Part shown: positions 1-8,855 of the stretch, in pieces
Numbering within the stretch: the first letter of the stretch is position 1
How the letters are laid out: each line of letters begins with the position of its first letter
Source of the DNA: Stenotrophomonas maltophilia
GTDB taxonomy: Bacteria > Pseudomonadota > Gammaproteobacteria > Xanthomonadales > Xanthomonadaceae
NCBI RefSeq assembly: GCF_003205835.1
Contig: NZ_CP029773.1
Coordinates: 1,892,501-1,956,500 of the forward strand
Length of the DNA stretch: 64,000 nt
Direction: 5' to 3'
The notes under the pieces: generated by a model
Database searches by the model: none
Seen by the model: the letters and a program-made list of their open reading frames with translations, nothing else
What the model was told of the DNA's origin: nothing
Position numbers and translations under genes: made by a program

Positions 1-501
1 GTGTTCGAGTCGCTGCTGTTCCCGGCGGCGATCATGAGCGGCGTGCTGTTCTCGATCTTCGGCGTGTTCTGGCTGTTCTGGATCACCGGCACCTCGTTCG
101 GGATCATGTCCTTCATCGGCATCCTGGTGCTGATGGGCGTGGTGGTGAACAACGGCATCGTGATGATCGAGCACATCAACAACCTGCGGCGCGGCGGCAT
201 GGGCCGAACGCAGGCTTTGGTTGAGGGCTCACGCGAACGCCTGCGCCCGATCATGATGACGATGGGCACGGCGATCCTGGCGATGGTGCCGATCTCGCTG
301 ACCAACACGCAGATGTTCGGCAACGGCCCGGAGTACGCGCCGATGGCGCGCGCGATTGCCGGCGGCCTGGCGTTCTCCACGGTGGTCAGCCTGCTGTTCC
401 TGCCGACGATCTATGCGGTGCTGGATGACCTGCGCAACGCGGTCACGCGGTTGATCCGCCGTGCGCGTGGTCTGGAAATGGTGGCGGGTACCCCGGTGTA
501 G
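1..501 (+). CDS. RND efflux permease, C-terminal fragment (cut by window edge)
   Basis: This is the last 166 residues of an inner-membrane RND (HAE1/AcrB-like) pump; the rest lies left of the window. Hydrophobic segments at about residues 5-30, 35-55, 85-110 and 118-140 match the final membrane helices of the family. The stretch GILVLMGVVVNNGIVMIEHI followed by a basic loop and ALVEGSRERLRPIMMT is the typical C-terminal RND signature. The adaptor and outer-membrane partners are not visible, so the substrate cannot be named. An internal codon opens the frame at base 1, so no real start is present. A strong terminator follows 47 bases after the stop. Confidence 0.9.
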   Translation: MFESLLFPAAIMSGVLFSIFGVFWLFWITGTSFGIMSFIGILVLMGVVVNNGIVMIEHINNLRRGGMGRTQALVEGSRERLRPIMMTMGTAILAMVPISLTNTQMFGNGPEYAPMARAIAGGLAFSTVVSLLFLPTIYAVLDDLRNAVTRLIRRARGLEMVAGTPV

Positions 502-547
502 TGGTCGAGCCTGCTCGACCGCAAGGAGCGCCAACGTGTTGTGGTGT

Positions 548-589
548 GGGGGAGGCCGGTCGTAGTGGGGCGGCCTCCCCCTTTTTTTT
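548..589 (+). terminator. Rho-independent terminator after the RND gene
   Basis: A perfect 10-bp stem (548-557 pairs with 572-581) of G and C is followed by eight T residues. It ends transcription from the RND operon. Confidence 0.9.
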
Positions 590-751
590 GCCAGGCATGG
601 CCGGGCTGGCCATCACCGTATCGGCTTGCCTTCTGTAGAGCCGAAGGCAGCGGCAGGAGCCGCTGCCAACGTCGCTTGCGACGGCCCGGAGGGTGTCGGC
701 CAGGACGGCCGGCATAGCCATGCTCGGCTGATCTTCGCGACCGGAAACGAT

Positions 752-827
752 GTGCCAACCAAGGTTGGCACCTACCGGTCGCGCGCGCAGACGCCGTGCG
801 GCCGGTAGCGCCGGGCCATGCCCGGCG
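752..827. repeat. Two GTAG-headed palindromic repeats (SMAG/REP type)
   Basis: Positions 752-775 hold a minus-oriented unit (GTAG, then a 9-bp inverted repeat around GGTTGGCAC) and 805-827 a plus-oriented unit (GTAG then CGCCGGGC/GCCCGGCG arms). Such units, alone or as head-to-head pairs, are known as SMAG elements in S. maltophilia. The rest of the 502-838 gap shows only the terminator at 548-589; no gene was seen. Confidence 0.8.
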
Positions 828-838
828 GGGCGTTGCAA

Positions 839-2071
839 TCAACCGGCGACCTTGCCCCACACCTTGAACGTGGTCAGCCACAGGCCGAGCATGCTGCCGA
901 TGTTGGTCAGCATGAAGGTCAGCACCACGCGGGTGACGCGGTTGCGATACCAGCCCTTCAGGCTCTGCGCATCGTCGCGCAGCTTCAGGAAGTCCTCATA
1001 CGCCGGCTTGCGCAGGCGCGCTTCCACCAGGGCCGAGAATGCGCCGGTCGGGATGCTCAGGCGGAACGGCTTGAACGGCGCCACCGCGATCGCGGTGAGG
1101 ATGCTCAGCGGATGGCCGCCGGCCAGCAGGCAGCCCAGGCCGGCGAGGCCACCGGTATACATCGCCCAGGTCGCCAGCAGTTCGGTGCCCACGCCCAGAC
1201 CACCGCGGTAGAAACCTACGCCGATGCCGGTCGCTACGATGGCCAGGATGCCCAGCGTGAACCACGGAATGTTGCGCTTCTTCGGCACCGCTTCCAGCTC
1301 GGCGCGCAGCGGTGCCGGTGCTTCGGTGTCGGTTTCCAGATAGCGCGCCAGCCCGGCCAGGTGGCCGGCACCCACCACCGCCAGCACTTCACGCTGCTGC
1401 GGGTCGTGTTCCTCGCGCAGGCGCGTGGCCATGTAACGGTCACGTTCGCCGATGATGGTTTCGTACAGCGCCGGGCTCTCGCTGGCGAACTCGCCGAAGC
1501 TCGACTCCAGCATGTCGCCCTGCTTGAGCTTCTCGATTTCGTTCTCGCCGACTTCCTCGGATGAGAACAGCCCGGCGCCCAGCCCGGCGACCAGCTTCAG
1601 CTTGCCGAAGAAGCCCAGCCGCTGCGAGGCACGGCGGAAGGTCAGGCCAACCTCGCGGTCGATCAGATGCACCGGCAGGTTGCGCTCGCGCGCCAGCTCC
1701 ACCGCGCGCTTCAGTTCGGCGCCCGGCTCGATGTCGAGCTGTTCGGCCAGGCGGCGCTGGTACGCGGACAGGGCCAGGTTGGCGGCGAACAGGGCAACGC
1801 GGCCCTTGCGGATCACCTCGACCAGGTCGAGCTTGGCCAGCGTGTCCGGGTCGCTCAGCGCCTGCAGGCGCTGCGGGTCCAGTTCAACGGCAACGGCATC
1901 GAAGCGGCCGCTGTCGATGGCTTTTTCCACCGCCTCGACGCTGGCGCGGGAGACGTGGGCGGTGCCCAGCAGGGTATAACGCACGCCGTCGCGTTCAACG
2001 ACGCGTACCGGCTGGCCGGCGAACAGATCGTCGCCGGTCTCGGGAAGGGTTTCAGTCATGGGTTCATTCAT
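839..2071 (-). CDS. TraB/PrgY-family membrane protein
   Basis: The protein begins with the TraB/PrgY domain (YTLLGTAHVSRASVEAVE, then AVELDPQRLQAL and later AVVGAGHLAGLARYL), which is related to a metalloprotease fold carrying conserved GTAHVS, E and GxxH motifs. The last third, from about residue 260, has four or five hydrophobic segments. Enterococcal TraB/PrgY inactivate a peptide pheromone; the role in Gram-negative bacteria is not established. The start is uncertain: ATG at 2071 overlaps the upstream GNAT stop by eight bases, and ATG at 2059 lies just after it; neither has a clear ribosome binding site. It is probably co-transcribed with the GNAT gene. Confidence 0.82.
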   Translation of the reverse strand: MNEPMTETLPETGDDLFAGQPVRVVERDGVRYTLLGTAHVSRASVEAVEKAIDSGRFDAVAVELDPQRLQALSDPDTLAKLDLVEVIRKGRVALFAANLALSAYQRRLAEQLDIEPGAELKRAVELARERNLPVHLIDREVGLTFRRASQRLGFFGKLKLVAGLGAGLFSSEEVGENEIEKLKQGDMLESSFGEFASESPALYETIIGERDRYMATRLREEHDPQQREVLAVVGAGHLAGLARYLETDTEAPAPLRAELEAVPKKRNIPWFTLGILAIVATGIGVGFYRGGLGVGTELLATWAMYTGGLAGLGCLLAGGHPLSILTAIAVAPFKPFRLSIPTGAFSALVEARLRKPAYEDFLKLRDDAQSLKGWYRNRVTRVVLTFMLTNIGSMLGLWLTTFKVWGKVAG

Positions 2072-2594
2072 TGGAAGGTGCGGTGTCGGCGCCATCGCCG
2101 AGCGCGCGCTGCATCTGCACGGTATCCAGCCAGCGGCCGTGCTTGCGGCCAAGGCCACGGAACACGCCCACCAGCTCGAAGCCGAAGCGTTCGTGCAGCT
2201 TGATCGACGCGGTGTTGGTCGGTTCACCGATCACCGCCACCATCTGCCGGTAACCGCGCGCCACGCAGGCATCGATCAACGCCTGCAGCAGGCCAGTGCC
2301 GACGCCCTGGCCCTGGAAGCGGGCATCGACGTAGACCGAGTTCTCCACGGTCCACTGGTAAGCCACGCGGGTGCGGTAGGTGTTGGCGTAGGCATAGCCG
2401 GCGACCTGGCCATCGATCTCGGCGACCAGGTAGGGGAAGCCGCGATCGATGATGTCGCGCATACGGCGCAGCATCTCGGTCGCGTCCGGGATGTCGTACT
2501 CGTAGGTGTTGACGAAGTCGGTCACTTCCACCGCATAGATCGCGGTGATCGCGTCGATGTCGGCCGGGCCGGCATCACGGATGAGGACGGCCAT
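2064..2594 (-). CDS. GNAT N-acetyltransferase, phosphinothricin/methionine sulfoximine type
   Basis: A 176-residue single-domain GNAT enzyme. It has the acetyl-CoA loop RFQGQGVGTGLLQALI (about residues 93-108), the opening IRDAGPADIDAITAIYA, and the closing GFELVGVFRGLGRKHGRWLDT typical of the Pat/MnaT (YncA) group that acetylates phosphinothricin or methionine sulfoximine. The true substrate is inferred from family only. It sits 14 bases downstream of aguB in the same direction and overlaps the TraB gene, so the three may share a transcript. Confidence 0.85.
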   Translation of the reverse strand: MAVLIRDAGPADIDAITAIYAVEVTDFVNTYEYDIPDATEMLRRMRDIIDRGFPYLVAEIDGQVAGYAYANTYRTRVAYQWTVENSVYVDARFQGQGVGTGLLQALIDACVARGYRQMVAVIGEPTNTASIKLHERFGFELVGVFRGLGRKHGRWLDTVQMQRALGDGADTAPSNE

Positions 2595-2608
2595 GCGCGG
2601 GCTCCGGA

Positions 2609-3496
2609 TCAGTCGATGTAGCGCTTGAGCAGGTCGCCGTAGGCATCGATGCGGCGATCACGCAGGAACGGCCAGATGCGGCGCACGTGCTCGCTGCGCT
2701 GCAGGTCGACATCACACAGCAGCACGGTGGCGTCGGTGCCGGCTTCGGCCAGGAATTCGCCCTGCGGGCCCAGCACGTGGCTGTTGCCCCAGAACTGGAT
2801 GCCCGAAGCACCCAGCGGCGAGGCTTCATGGCCAACGCGGTTGCAGCTCAGCACCGGCAGGCCGTTGGCCACGGCGTGGCCGCGGTGACTCAGCACCCAG
2901 GCGTCGCGCTGGCGGGTCTTCTCGTCCTGCACATCGTCCGGGTCCCAGCCGATCGCGGTCGGGTACAGCAGCAGCTCGGCGCCGGCCAGCGCCATCAGGC
3001 GCGCCGCTTCCGGGTACCACTGGTCCCAGCACACCAGCACGCCGAGGCGGCCCACCGAGGTGTCGATCGGCTTGAAGCCGATGTCGCCCGGGGTGAAGTA
3101 GAACTTCTCGTAGAAGCCCGGATCGTCCGGGATATGCATCTTGCGGTACTTGCCCAGCAGCGTGCCGTCCTTCTCGAACACCACGGCGGTGTTGTGGTAC
3201 AGGCCGGCGGCGCGGCGCTCGAACAGCGAGCCGACCAGCACCACGCCATGCTGCTTCGCCAGCGCGCCCAGGCGCTCGGTGCTCGGGCCCGGAATCGGCT
3301 CGGCCAGGTCGAACTCGTCCACCGACTCGTGCTGGCAGAAGTACGGGCCGTTGTGCAGTTCCTGCAGCAGCACCAGCTTGGCACCCTGCGCAGCCGCCTC
3401 GGCCACGCGTGCTTCGATCACCGCCAGGTTGGCGGCGGCATCACCGTGGTTGCGCTCCTGGATCAGGGCGACGGTAAGGGGGCTGCGCGAGTTCAT
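2609..3496 (-). CDS. aguB: N-carbamoylputrescine amidase
   Basis: Cytoplasmic nitrilase-superfamily enzyme that cleaves N-carbamoylputrescine to putrescine, CO2 and ammonia. The Glu-Lys-Cys triad is visible: Glu in LLQELHNGPYFCQ, Lys in KYRKMHIPDDPGFYEK and Cys in LGVLVCWDQWYPEAARL. Its 295 residues are the usual length. It works after agmatine deiminase, whose gene lies 162 bases upstream in the same direction. The gap between the two holds a repeat pair, so separate promoters or processing at the hairpin are possible. Confidence 0.95.
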   Translation of the reverse strand: MNSRSPLTVALIQERNHGDAAANLAVIEARVAEAAAQGAKLVLLQELHNGPYFCQHESVDEFDLAEPIPGPSTERLGALAKQHGVVLVGSLFERRAAGLYHNTAVVFEKDGTLLGKYRKMHIPDDPGFYEKFYFTPGDIGFKPIDTSVGRLGVLVCWDQWYPEAARLMALAGAELLLYPTAIGWDPDDVQDEKTRQRDAWVLSHRGHAVANGLPVLSCNRVGHEASPLGASGIQFWGNSHVLGPQGEFLAEAGTDATVLLCDVDLQRSEHVRRIWPFLRDRRIDAYGDLLKRYID

Positions 3497-3576
3497 GCGG
3501 GGCGTTCCTGCGGGGGAAAACCAGCATGTTAGCGCGGATGGGGGGCGACGGCGTGTCGCGCGCTGAATGGGTGCTG

Positions 3577-3652
3577 GTAGTGCCGGCCGCTGGCCGGCAA
3601 CCCCGTCAATCCATCAGGCATTGCATGGTTGCCGGCCAGCGGCCGGCACTAC
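3577..3652. repeat. Head-to-head GTAG palindromic repeat pair
   Basis: A plus unit (3577-3600, GTAG then the GCCGGCCGCTGGCCGGC core) faces a minus unit (3631-3652) across a 30-base spacer. The pair can fold into one long stem between aguA and aguB and may act as a transcript stabiliser or partial terminator. Confidence 0.88.
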
Positions 3653-3658
3653 CCATCC

Positions 3659-4696
3659 TCAGGCCTTCAACAACCCTTCCGGCAGCTGCATGGTGATGCA
3701 GTGCAGGCTGCCGTTCTGCCAGATCAGCGAGCGGCAGGGCACCTGCACGATCTCGCGGCCCGGGTGCGCCTGGGCCAGCACATCGCGGGCAAGGTCGTCG
3801 GCCGGGTCGCCATAGGCCGGCATCAACACCGCACCATTGACGATCAGGTAGTTGGCGTACGACGCAGCCAGGCGGCGGCCTTCGTCGATCACCGGCTGTG
3901 CCCACGGCAGCGGGAACAGGCGGTACGGCTGTCCATCCTTGGTGCGCAGTGCGGCCAGTTCGTTGCCCATCGCCTGCAGTTCGGCGTAGTGCGAGTCGCT
4001 CTCGTCGTCACAGGCCTGGTAGACGATGCTGTCGGCCGAGGCGAAGCGGGCGAGGGTGTCGATGTGCGCGTCGGTGTCGTCGCCTTCCAGGTAGCCGTGG
4101 TCCAGCCACAGCACGCGGTCCTGCTGCAGCCAGTCGGCCAGGTCGGCGCTCAGGCTGGCGCGGTCGCGGTCCGGGTGGCGCTCGTGCAGGCACTTCCAGG
4201 TGGTCAGCAGGGTGCCTTCGCCGTCGGTTTCGATGCCGCCGCCTTCCAGCGCGAACGGGATGCTGCGCACCGGCGCGTCGTTGAACACGCCGGCCTGGTC
4301 CAGTACGCCCACCAGCTGGTCATCCAGGGTCGCATCGAACTTGCCGCCCCAGCCGGTGAAGCGGAAATCCAGCAGCTGGAAACCGCCGTCGGCGCGGCGC
4401 AGGGTGATCGGGCCGGAGTCGCGCAGCCAGGTATCGTCGTAGGCCGCCGTGGTGAAGTGGACCTTGTCCATGTCGATGCGGTTGGAGCGCAGCCGCATCT
4501 CGGCATAGGTCTCCACGTCGTCGTCGGCCACGCAGATCAGCACCGGCTGGAAGCGGGTGATGGCCGCGACCAGGGCGATGTAGGTCTCTTCCACCTGGCC
4601 CAGGCGGTCGGCCCAGTCGGTGTCGGCGGTGGGCCAGGCAATCAGGACGCCGCTCTGGGCTTCCCACTCGGCAGGAAAACGAAGGGTCTGGTTCAT
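3659..4696 (-). CDS. aguA: Agmatine deiminase
   Basis: Converts agmatine to N-carbamoylputrescine and ammonia, the first step of the route completed by aguB. The 345-residue protein has the peptidyl-arginine-deiminase-type fold: substrate loop WLRDSGPI, EGGGIETDGEG, the catalytic His in WLDHGYLEGDDTDAHID, and the nucleophilic Cys near the C terminus in NGSLHCITMQLP. The start at 4696 gives the common N terminus LRFPAEWE.QSGVLIAWP. Together with aguB it allows arginine-derived agmatine to serve as putrescine, carbon or nitrogen source. Confidence 0.95.
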   Translation of the reverse strand: MNQTLRFPAEWEAQSGVLIAWPTADTDWADRLGQVEETYIALVAAITRFQPVLICVADDDVETYAEMRLRSNRIDMDKVHFTTAAYDDTWLRDSGPITLRRADGGFQLLDFRFTGWGGKFDATLDDQLVGVLDQAGVFNDAPVRSIPFALEGGGIETDGEGTLLTTWKCLHERHPDRDRASLSADLADWLQQDRVLWLDHGYLEGDDTDAHIDTLARFASADSIVYQACDDESDSHYAELQAMGNELAALRTKDGQPYRLFPLPWAQPVIDEGRRLAASYANYLIVNGAVLMPAYGDPADDLARDVLAQAHPGREIVQVPCRSLIWQNGSLHCITMQLPEGLLKA

Positions 4697-4735
4697 GGTC
4701 TCGCTACACAGGCCCGCCCACGGCGGGTAAAGGGA

Positions 4736-5065
4736 TCAACGGATCGGCGGTTTCGGGCCGATTTCGTTCGGGTCCGCCTGGTTGGCCACCACGTCAATCA
4801 CCTTCTGCTTCTCGAAGTAGACGGTGAACTGCGGGTAGACCCAGCGGTTGATGGTCGGCCATTGCCGCTTCTGCCCGCCACGCGGCTGCAGCTGTTCGCT
4901 CGGCGCGCCGAACTGCGCCTGCACCTGCAGCATGCTCTGGCCGCGCACGGGCAGGGCACCGGCCGGCTTCTCGCGGGCACGGTCGACAAGCAGGGTATCG
5001 GCCAACGCCGGCGTGGCGGCGGCCAGGGTGGCCATCACGGCCAGGGCGGACAGGTAACGCTTCAT
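4736..5065 (-). CDS. Small exported protein of unknown function
   Basis: A 109-residue protein with a clear signal peptide (MKRYLSALAVMATLAAATPALA, cleavage after ALA). The mature part contains VRGQSMLQVQAQFGAPSEQL and a WVYPQFTVYFEKQKVIDVV stretch, a layout like small BamE/SmpA-type periplasmic domains in which a GxPxx motif precedes paired strands, but the match is too weak to assign. A ribosome binding site (GGGGAG) lies nine bases before the ATG. It is followed 39 bases later by aguA in the same direction. Confidence 0.75.
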   Translation of the reverse strand: MKRYLSALAVMATLAAATPALADTLLVDRAREKPAGALPVRGQSMLQVQAQFGAPSEQLQPRGGQKRQWPTINRWVYPQFTVYFEKQKVIDVVANQADPNEIGPKPPIR

Positions 5066-5130
5066 CTCGATCTACTCCCCAGTGGTCAAGAAAGGCGATT
5101 ACAGCAAAAACGGCAGGAAAAAGCCGCATA

Positions 5131-5156
5131 AACAAAAAACCGCCCGAAGGCGGTTT
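5131..5156 (-). terminator. Rho-independent terminator after rpmJ
   Basis: On the minus strand an ACCGCC/GGCGGT stem with a four-base loop (TTCG) runs into TTTTTT. It lies 55 bases after the rpmJ stop. Confidence 0.85.
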
Positions 5157-5211
5157 CTTGCATCGGGTCGGCCCCGCGTAGGGCCAGCCGCAGCCGCGAG
5201 GGCTGTTGGGC

Positions 5212-5337
5212 TTAGCGCTGACGCGCCTTGAAACGCGGGTTCGACTTGCAGATGACGAAGATCTTGCCGCGACGACGGACGACCTTGCAGTCGCGGTGAC
5301 GGGCCTTCGCCGACTTCAGGGAGGACAGGACTTTCAT
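5212..5337 (-). CDS. rpmJ: 50S ribosomal protein L36, zinc-independent (C-minus, YkgO-like) form
   Basis: A 41-residue basic protein, [20 protein letters not shown] at the start and [11 protein letters not shown] at the end. The usual L36 zinc ligands (two Cys, a third Cys and a His) are incomplete: only two Cys remain and the His is absent. This matches the YkgO type, which in other bacteria is a paralogue made under zinc limitation. Here the gene stands alone with its own terminator, away from the ribosomal protein operons. No Zur box was recognised upstream. Confidence 0.93.
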   Translation of the reverse strand: MKVLSSLKSAKARHRDCKVVRRRGKIFVICKSNPRFKARQR

Positions 5338-5534
5338 GGCATACCTCGGCGTAAACAGTAGTTGTTCGGGTGGAGCGTGGCCGCGATATGCGAAAGACAA
5401 TCGGCAGTTGACGCTCGTTCAAGCCCGCCATTCTACCGGGCTTTTCCTCGTGGTTTCAAGTGGTTGCACAAAAGATCCCGCTGGGGGCGTCTGGCAGGGG
5501 CTAGAATGACCCCTTCACACGCTCTGGGACCCCC

Positions 5535-6212
5535 ATGAATCCACTCGCTCCCGTCCTGACCATCGACGGCCCATCCGGGGCCGGCAAGGGTACCATCAGC
5601 CGTATCGTCGCGCGCCGGATGGGCTGGCATTACCTGGATTCGGGCGCGCTGTACCGGGCGGTGGGCGTGGCCGCGAGCTGGGCCGACATCGATACCTCGG
5701 ATGCCTCGGCGCTGGTCCGCTGCACCTTTGATACCCACGTTCAGTTTGTCGAGCAGGGCGAGGCCATGCGGGTCATGGTCAACGGCACCGACGCCACCGA
5801 CGAGCTGCGCCTGGAGACCACCGGCGCGCTGGCCTCGGCCATTGCCGCCATCCCGGAGGTCCGGGCTGCCCTGAAGGAACGCCAGCGCGCATTCAGGGAG
5901 CTGCCGGGCCTGGTCGCCGACGGCCGCGACATGGGCACGGTGATCTTCCCGGACGCCCCCTACAAGGTCTTCCTGACCGCCAGTGCCGAGGAGCGCGCCG
6001 AGCGCCGGCATAAGCAGTTGAAAGACAAGGGGGTTTCTGTTAACTTTGATGACCTCCTGCGCGAGATCATGGCCCGCGACGCCCGTGATGCTCAGCGTAC
6101 CGTGGCGCCCCTGAAGCCGGCAGACGATGCTGTCCTCATCGACACCACAGGCATCGGCATCGCAGATGTCGTTGCCAGAGTGATGGATCTGCTTCCGGTT
6201 CCGGCTGCCTGA
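5535..6212 (+). CDS. cmk: Cytidylate kinase
   Basis: Phosphorylates CMP and dCMP with ATP. The P-loop GPSGAGKGT lies at residues 11-19, followed by the NMP-binding [12 protein letters not shown] and the Cmk-specific [13 protein letters not shown] and RAERRHKQL segments. Its 225 residues fit the family. It lies directly upstream of rpsA, the common order in Proteobacteria, with about 200 bases between them. Confidence 0.96.
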   Translation: MNPLAPVLTIDGPSGAGKGTISRIVARRMGWHYLDSGALYRAVGVAASWADIDTSDASALVRCTFDTHVQFVEQGEAMRVMVNGTDATDELRLETTGALASAIAAIPEVRAALKERQRAFRELPGLVADGRDMGTVIFPDAPYKVFLTASAEERAERRHKQLKDKGVSVNFDDLLREIMARDARDAQRTVAPLKPADDAVLIDTTGIGIADVVARVMDLLPVPAA

Positions 6213-6410
6213 TCCGTTCGCGCGGGAGCACTGCCAGCAGTATCGGCGGTGGTCGCGCATAGCAGTGCTGTACCAGCTCCGTCGCGCAATGATGCGTGGC
6301 GGTTTTCCTACTACACACGACCTGCATTTCCGGGGTCGACCAACAGGCGGGCGGTCGCCATTCCCCTGAAGGGGACGCCACCGACCCATGTGTCCAACAG
6401 AGTAAATCTA
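6213..6410 (+). promoter_or_regulatory. rpsA 5' leader region
   Basis: A 198-base gap between cmk and rpsA. It includes a small hairpin (CCCCTGAAGGGG near 6364-6375), and only AGAG precedes the start codon in place of a strong ribosome binding site. In enterobacteria the corresponding leader is the target of S1 autoregulation; that this holds here is inference from position. Confidence 0.45.
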
Positions 6411-8096
6411 ATGACCGAATCATTTGCCGAACTGTTTGAAGCCAGCCAGGCCAACCTGGCCAAGCTGAAGCCGGGCGCCATCGTCAGCGGTACCGTTGTT
6501 GAAGTCCGCGGCGACGTCGTGGTGATCAACGCTGGCCTGAAGTCCGAAGGCATCGTGCCGATCGAACAGTTCCGTAACGACGCTGGCGAAATCGACGTCG
6601 CCGAAGGCGACATCGTCAAGGTCGCCCTCGACTCGATCGAGAACGGCTTCGGCGAAACCGTCCTGTCGCGCGAGAAGGCCAAGCGCGCGATGGTGTGGGA
6701 CGAGCTGGAAGAAGCGTTGGAAAAGAACGAAACCATCACCGGCCGCATCAGCGGCAAGGTCAAGGGTGGTTTCACCGTGGACATCAAGGATGTCCGCGCC
6801 TTCCTGCCGGGTTCCCTGGTCGATGTGCGCCCGGTGCGCGATCCGGCCTACCTGGAAGGCAAGGAACTCGAGTTCAAGCTCATCAAGCTGGACCGCAAGC
6901 GTAACAACGTCGTGGTCTCGCGCCGCGCTGTCGTCGAAAGCGAGCACTCGGAAGAGCGCGAGCAGCTGATGGACAAGCTGCAGGAAGGCGCGATCCTGAA
7001 GGGTGTCGTCAAGAACCTGACCGATTACGGCGCGTTCGTGGACCTGGGCGGTATCGACGGCCTGCTGCACATCACCGACATGGCGTGGAAGCGCGTGCGT
7101 CACCCGTCGGAAGTCGTGAACGTCGGCGACGAGCTGGACGTCCGCGTGCTGAAGTTCGACCGCGAGCGCAACCGCGTTTCGCTGGGCCTGAAGCAGCTGG
7201 GCGAGGATCCGTGGGACAACATCGGCCGTCGTTACCCGGCCAACAGCCGCGTCTTCGGCAAGGTCTCCAACGTCACCGATTACGGTGCGTTCGTTGAGAT
7301 CGAGCCGGGCGTCGAAGGCCTGGTGCACGTCTCCGAGATGGATTGGACCAACAAGAACGTCAACCCGTCCAAGGTTGTGCAGGTTGGTGATGAAGTCGAA
7401 GTGATGGTGCTGGACGTCGATGAAGAGCGTCGCCGCATCTCGCTGGGCATGAAGCAGGTTGCCGCCAATCCGTGGGAAACCTTCGCTGCCACCCACAAGA
7501 AGGGTGACAAGGTGTCGGGCCAGATCAAGTCGATCACCGACTTCGGCATCTTCATCGGCCTGGACGGCGGCATCGACGGCCTGGTTCACCTGTCCGACAT
7601 CAGCTGGGCCACCACCGGCGAAGACGTCGTTCGCAACTTCAAGAAGGGCGATACCCTGGACGCCGTCGTCCTGGCCGTCGACCCGGAGCGCGAGCGCATC
7701 TCCCTGGGCGTGAAGCAGCTGGAGCAGGATCCGTTCGGCCAGTACATGGCTGCCAATCCGAAGGGCTCCAAGGTCGAAGGCGTGGTGAAGGAAGTCGACG
7801 CCAAGGGCGCCGTGATCGAACTGGCCGACGGCATCGAAGGCTACGTGTCGGCTCGCGACATCGCCAACGAGCGCGTTGACGACGCTACCCAGCACCTGAA
7901 GGTCGGCGACAAGGTCGAAGCCAAGTTCGTGGGCATGGACCGCAAGGGCCGCACCCTGCAGCTGTCGATCAAGGCCAAGGACGACGCGGAAATGCGCGAA
8001 GTGCTGGAGGAATACCAGTCCTCTTCGGCTTCCAGCGGCACCACCCAGCTGGGCGCGCTGCTGCGTGCACAGCTGAACGGCAACAAGTCCGAGTAA
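6411..8096 (+). CDS. rpsA: 30S ribosomal protein S1
   Basis: A 561-residue protein with six S1 RNA-binding repeats (for example [22 protein letters not shown] and [23 protein letters not shown]). It brings structured mRNAs to the 30S subunit. The start at 6411 gives the canonical [13 protein letters not shown]; the frame stays open upstream but that stretch is the leader. S1 is known to repress its own translation through its mRNA leader, and the 198-base region 6213-6410, which has weak Shine-Dalgarno character, is consistent with this. Confidence 0.97.
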   Translation: MTESFAELFEASQANLAKLKPGAIVSGTVVEVRGDVVVINAGLKSEGIVPIEQFRNDAGEIDVAEGDIVKVALDSIENGFGETVLSREKAKRAMVWDELEEALEKNETITGRISGKVKGGFTVDIKDVRAFLPGSLVDVRPVRDPAYLEGKELEFKLIKLDRKRNNVVVSRRAVVESEHSEEREQLMDKLQEGAILKGVVKNLTDYGAFVDLGGIDGLLHITDMAWKRVRHPSEVVNVGDELDVRVLKFDRERNRVSLGLKQLGEDPWDNIGRRYPANSRVFGKVSNVTDYGAFVEIEPGVEGLVHVSEMDWTNKNVNPSKVVQVGDEVEVMVLDVDEERRRISLGMKQVAANPWETFAATHKKGDKVSGQIKSITDFGIFIGLDGGIDGLVHLSDISWATTGEDVVRNFKKGDTLDAVVLAVDPERERISLGVKQLEQDPFGQYMAANPKGSKVEGVVKEVDAKGAVIELADGIEGYVSARDIANERVDDATQHLKVGDKVEAKFVGMDRKGRTLQLSIKAKDDAEMREVLEEYQSSSASSGTTQLGALLRAQLNGNKSE

Positions 8097-8125
8097 TCGG
8101 CCTTACGCTGTTCGTTGTTTCCTGG

Positions 8126-8152
8126 ACGGCCCGGGCATTGCCCGGGCCGTTT
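8126..8152 (+). terminator. Probable terminator hairpin after rpsA
   Basis: An 11-bp perfect stem, ACGGCCCGGGC paired with GCCCGGGCCGT (8126-8136 with 8140-8150), lies 29 bases after rpsA. Only a short T run follows, so termination may be partial, leaving ihfB linked to rpsA. Confidence 0.6.
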
Positions 8153-8183
8153 CAGGCTGAGATGCCCCTGATGTGAGCCGGTA

Positions 8184-8489
8184 ATGACCAAATCCGAACT
8201 GATCGAAATCCTTGCGCGCCGCCAGGCGCACCTGAAGGCCGATGATGTCGATCTGGCGGTGAAGTCGTTGCTGGAAATGATGGGCGGCTCGCTGTCCGCC
8301 GGGGATCGCATCGAAATCCGTGGTTTTGGCAGCTTCTCGCTGCACTATCGTCCGCCGCGCCTGGGTCGCAACCCCAAGACCGGCGAATCGGTTGCCCTGC
8401 CGGGCAAGCACGTCCCCCATTTCAAGCCGGGCAAGGAACTGCGCGAGCGGGTCAGCAGTGTGCTGCCGCTGGACGCCGATCCGGCCTGA
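8184..8489 (+). CDS. ihfB: Integration host factor subunit beta
   Basis: Small DNA-bending HU-family protein of 101 residues. The arm region [27 protein letters not shown] is diagnostic, with the Pro that intercalates into DNA in RNPKTG. It pairs with IHF-alpha encoded elsewhere. The position downstream of rpsA is conserved across Gammaproteobacteria. Confidence 0.96.
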
Positions 8490-8564
8490 GCCCCGTCGCG
8501 CCACCGCGTGCGAATCCAGCCGCGAGTCGGATAAGCTACGGACTCCTGCCACTGGAGCTGTCGC

Positions 8565-8849
8565 ATGAAGGTTTTTCGTCTGCTGGTCCTGCTGGCGGTC
8601 CTGATCCTTGGGCTGATCATTGGTGCGGTCAACATGACCGCGATGTCGATCAACCTGCTGTTTACCCAATTGAACACGTCCGTCGGTGTGGCGCTGATTG
8701 CTGCCCTGCTGATCGGTGTCGTGGTCGGTGCTGGCCTGGTGCTGGTGAGCGTGGTCATTCCGCTTTACAGCCAGTTGCGCCGCGCCAACAAGTCCGTGGC
8801 GGCCACGCCGGCCGCAGGTGTTTCCCCCCAATCTTTTGATGGACGTTGA
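8565..8849 (+). CDS. lapA: LapA-family inner-membrane protein (lipopolysaccharide assembly protein A)
   Basis: A 94-residue protein with two membrane segments (about residues 4-24 and 43-66), the NMTAMSINLLFTQ link between them, and a short basic cytoplasmic tail. LapA partners LapB in controlling LpxC turnover and so lipopolysaccharide amount. It is six bases upstream of lapB, and the pair is likely one transcript. Confidence 0.87.
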   Translation: MKVFRLLVLLAVLILGLIIGAVNMTAMSINLLFTQLNTSVGVALIAALLIGVVVGAGLVLVSVVIPLYSQLRRANKSVAATPAAGVSPQSFDGR

Positions 8850-8855
8850 TCGAAG

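Noticed and set aside
5433..6389. Long minus-strand open frames opposite cmk, rpsA, lapB and other genes.
   Set aside because: They are mirror frames produced by high GC and codon bias; they lack family motifs and overlap strongly supported genes.
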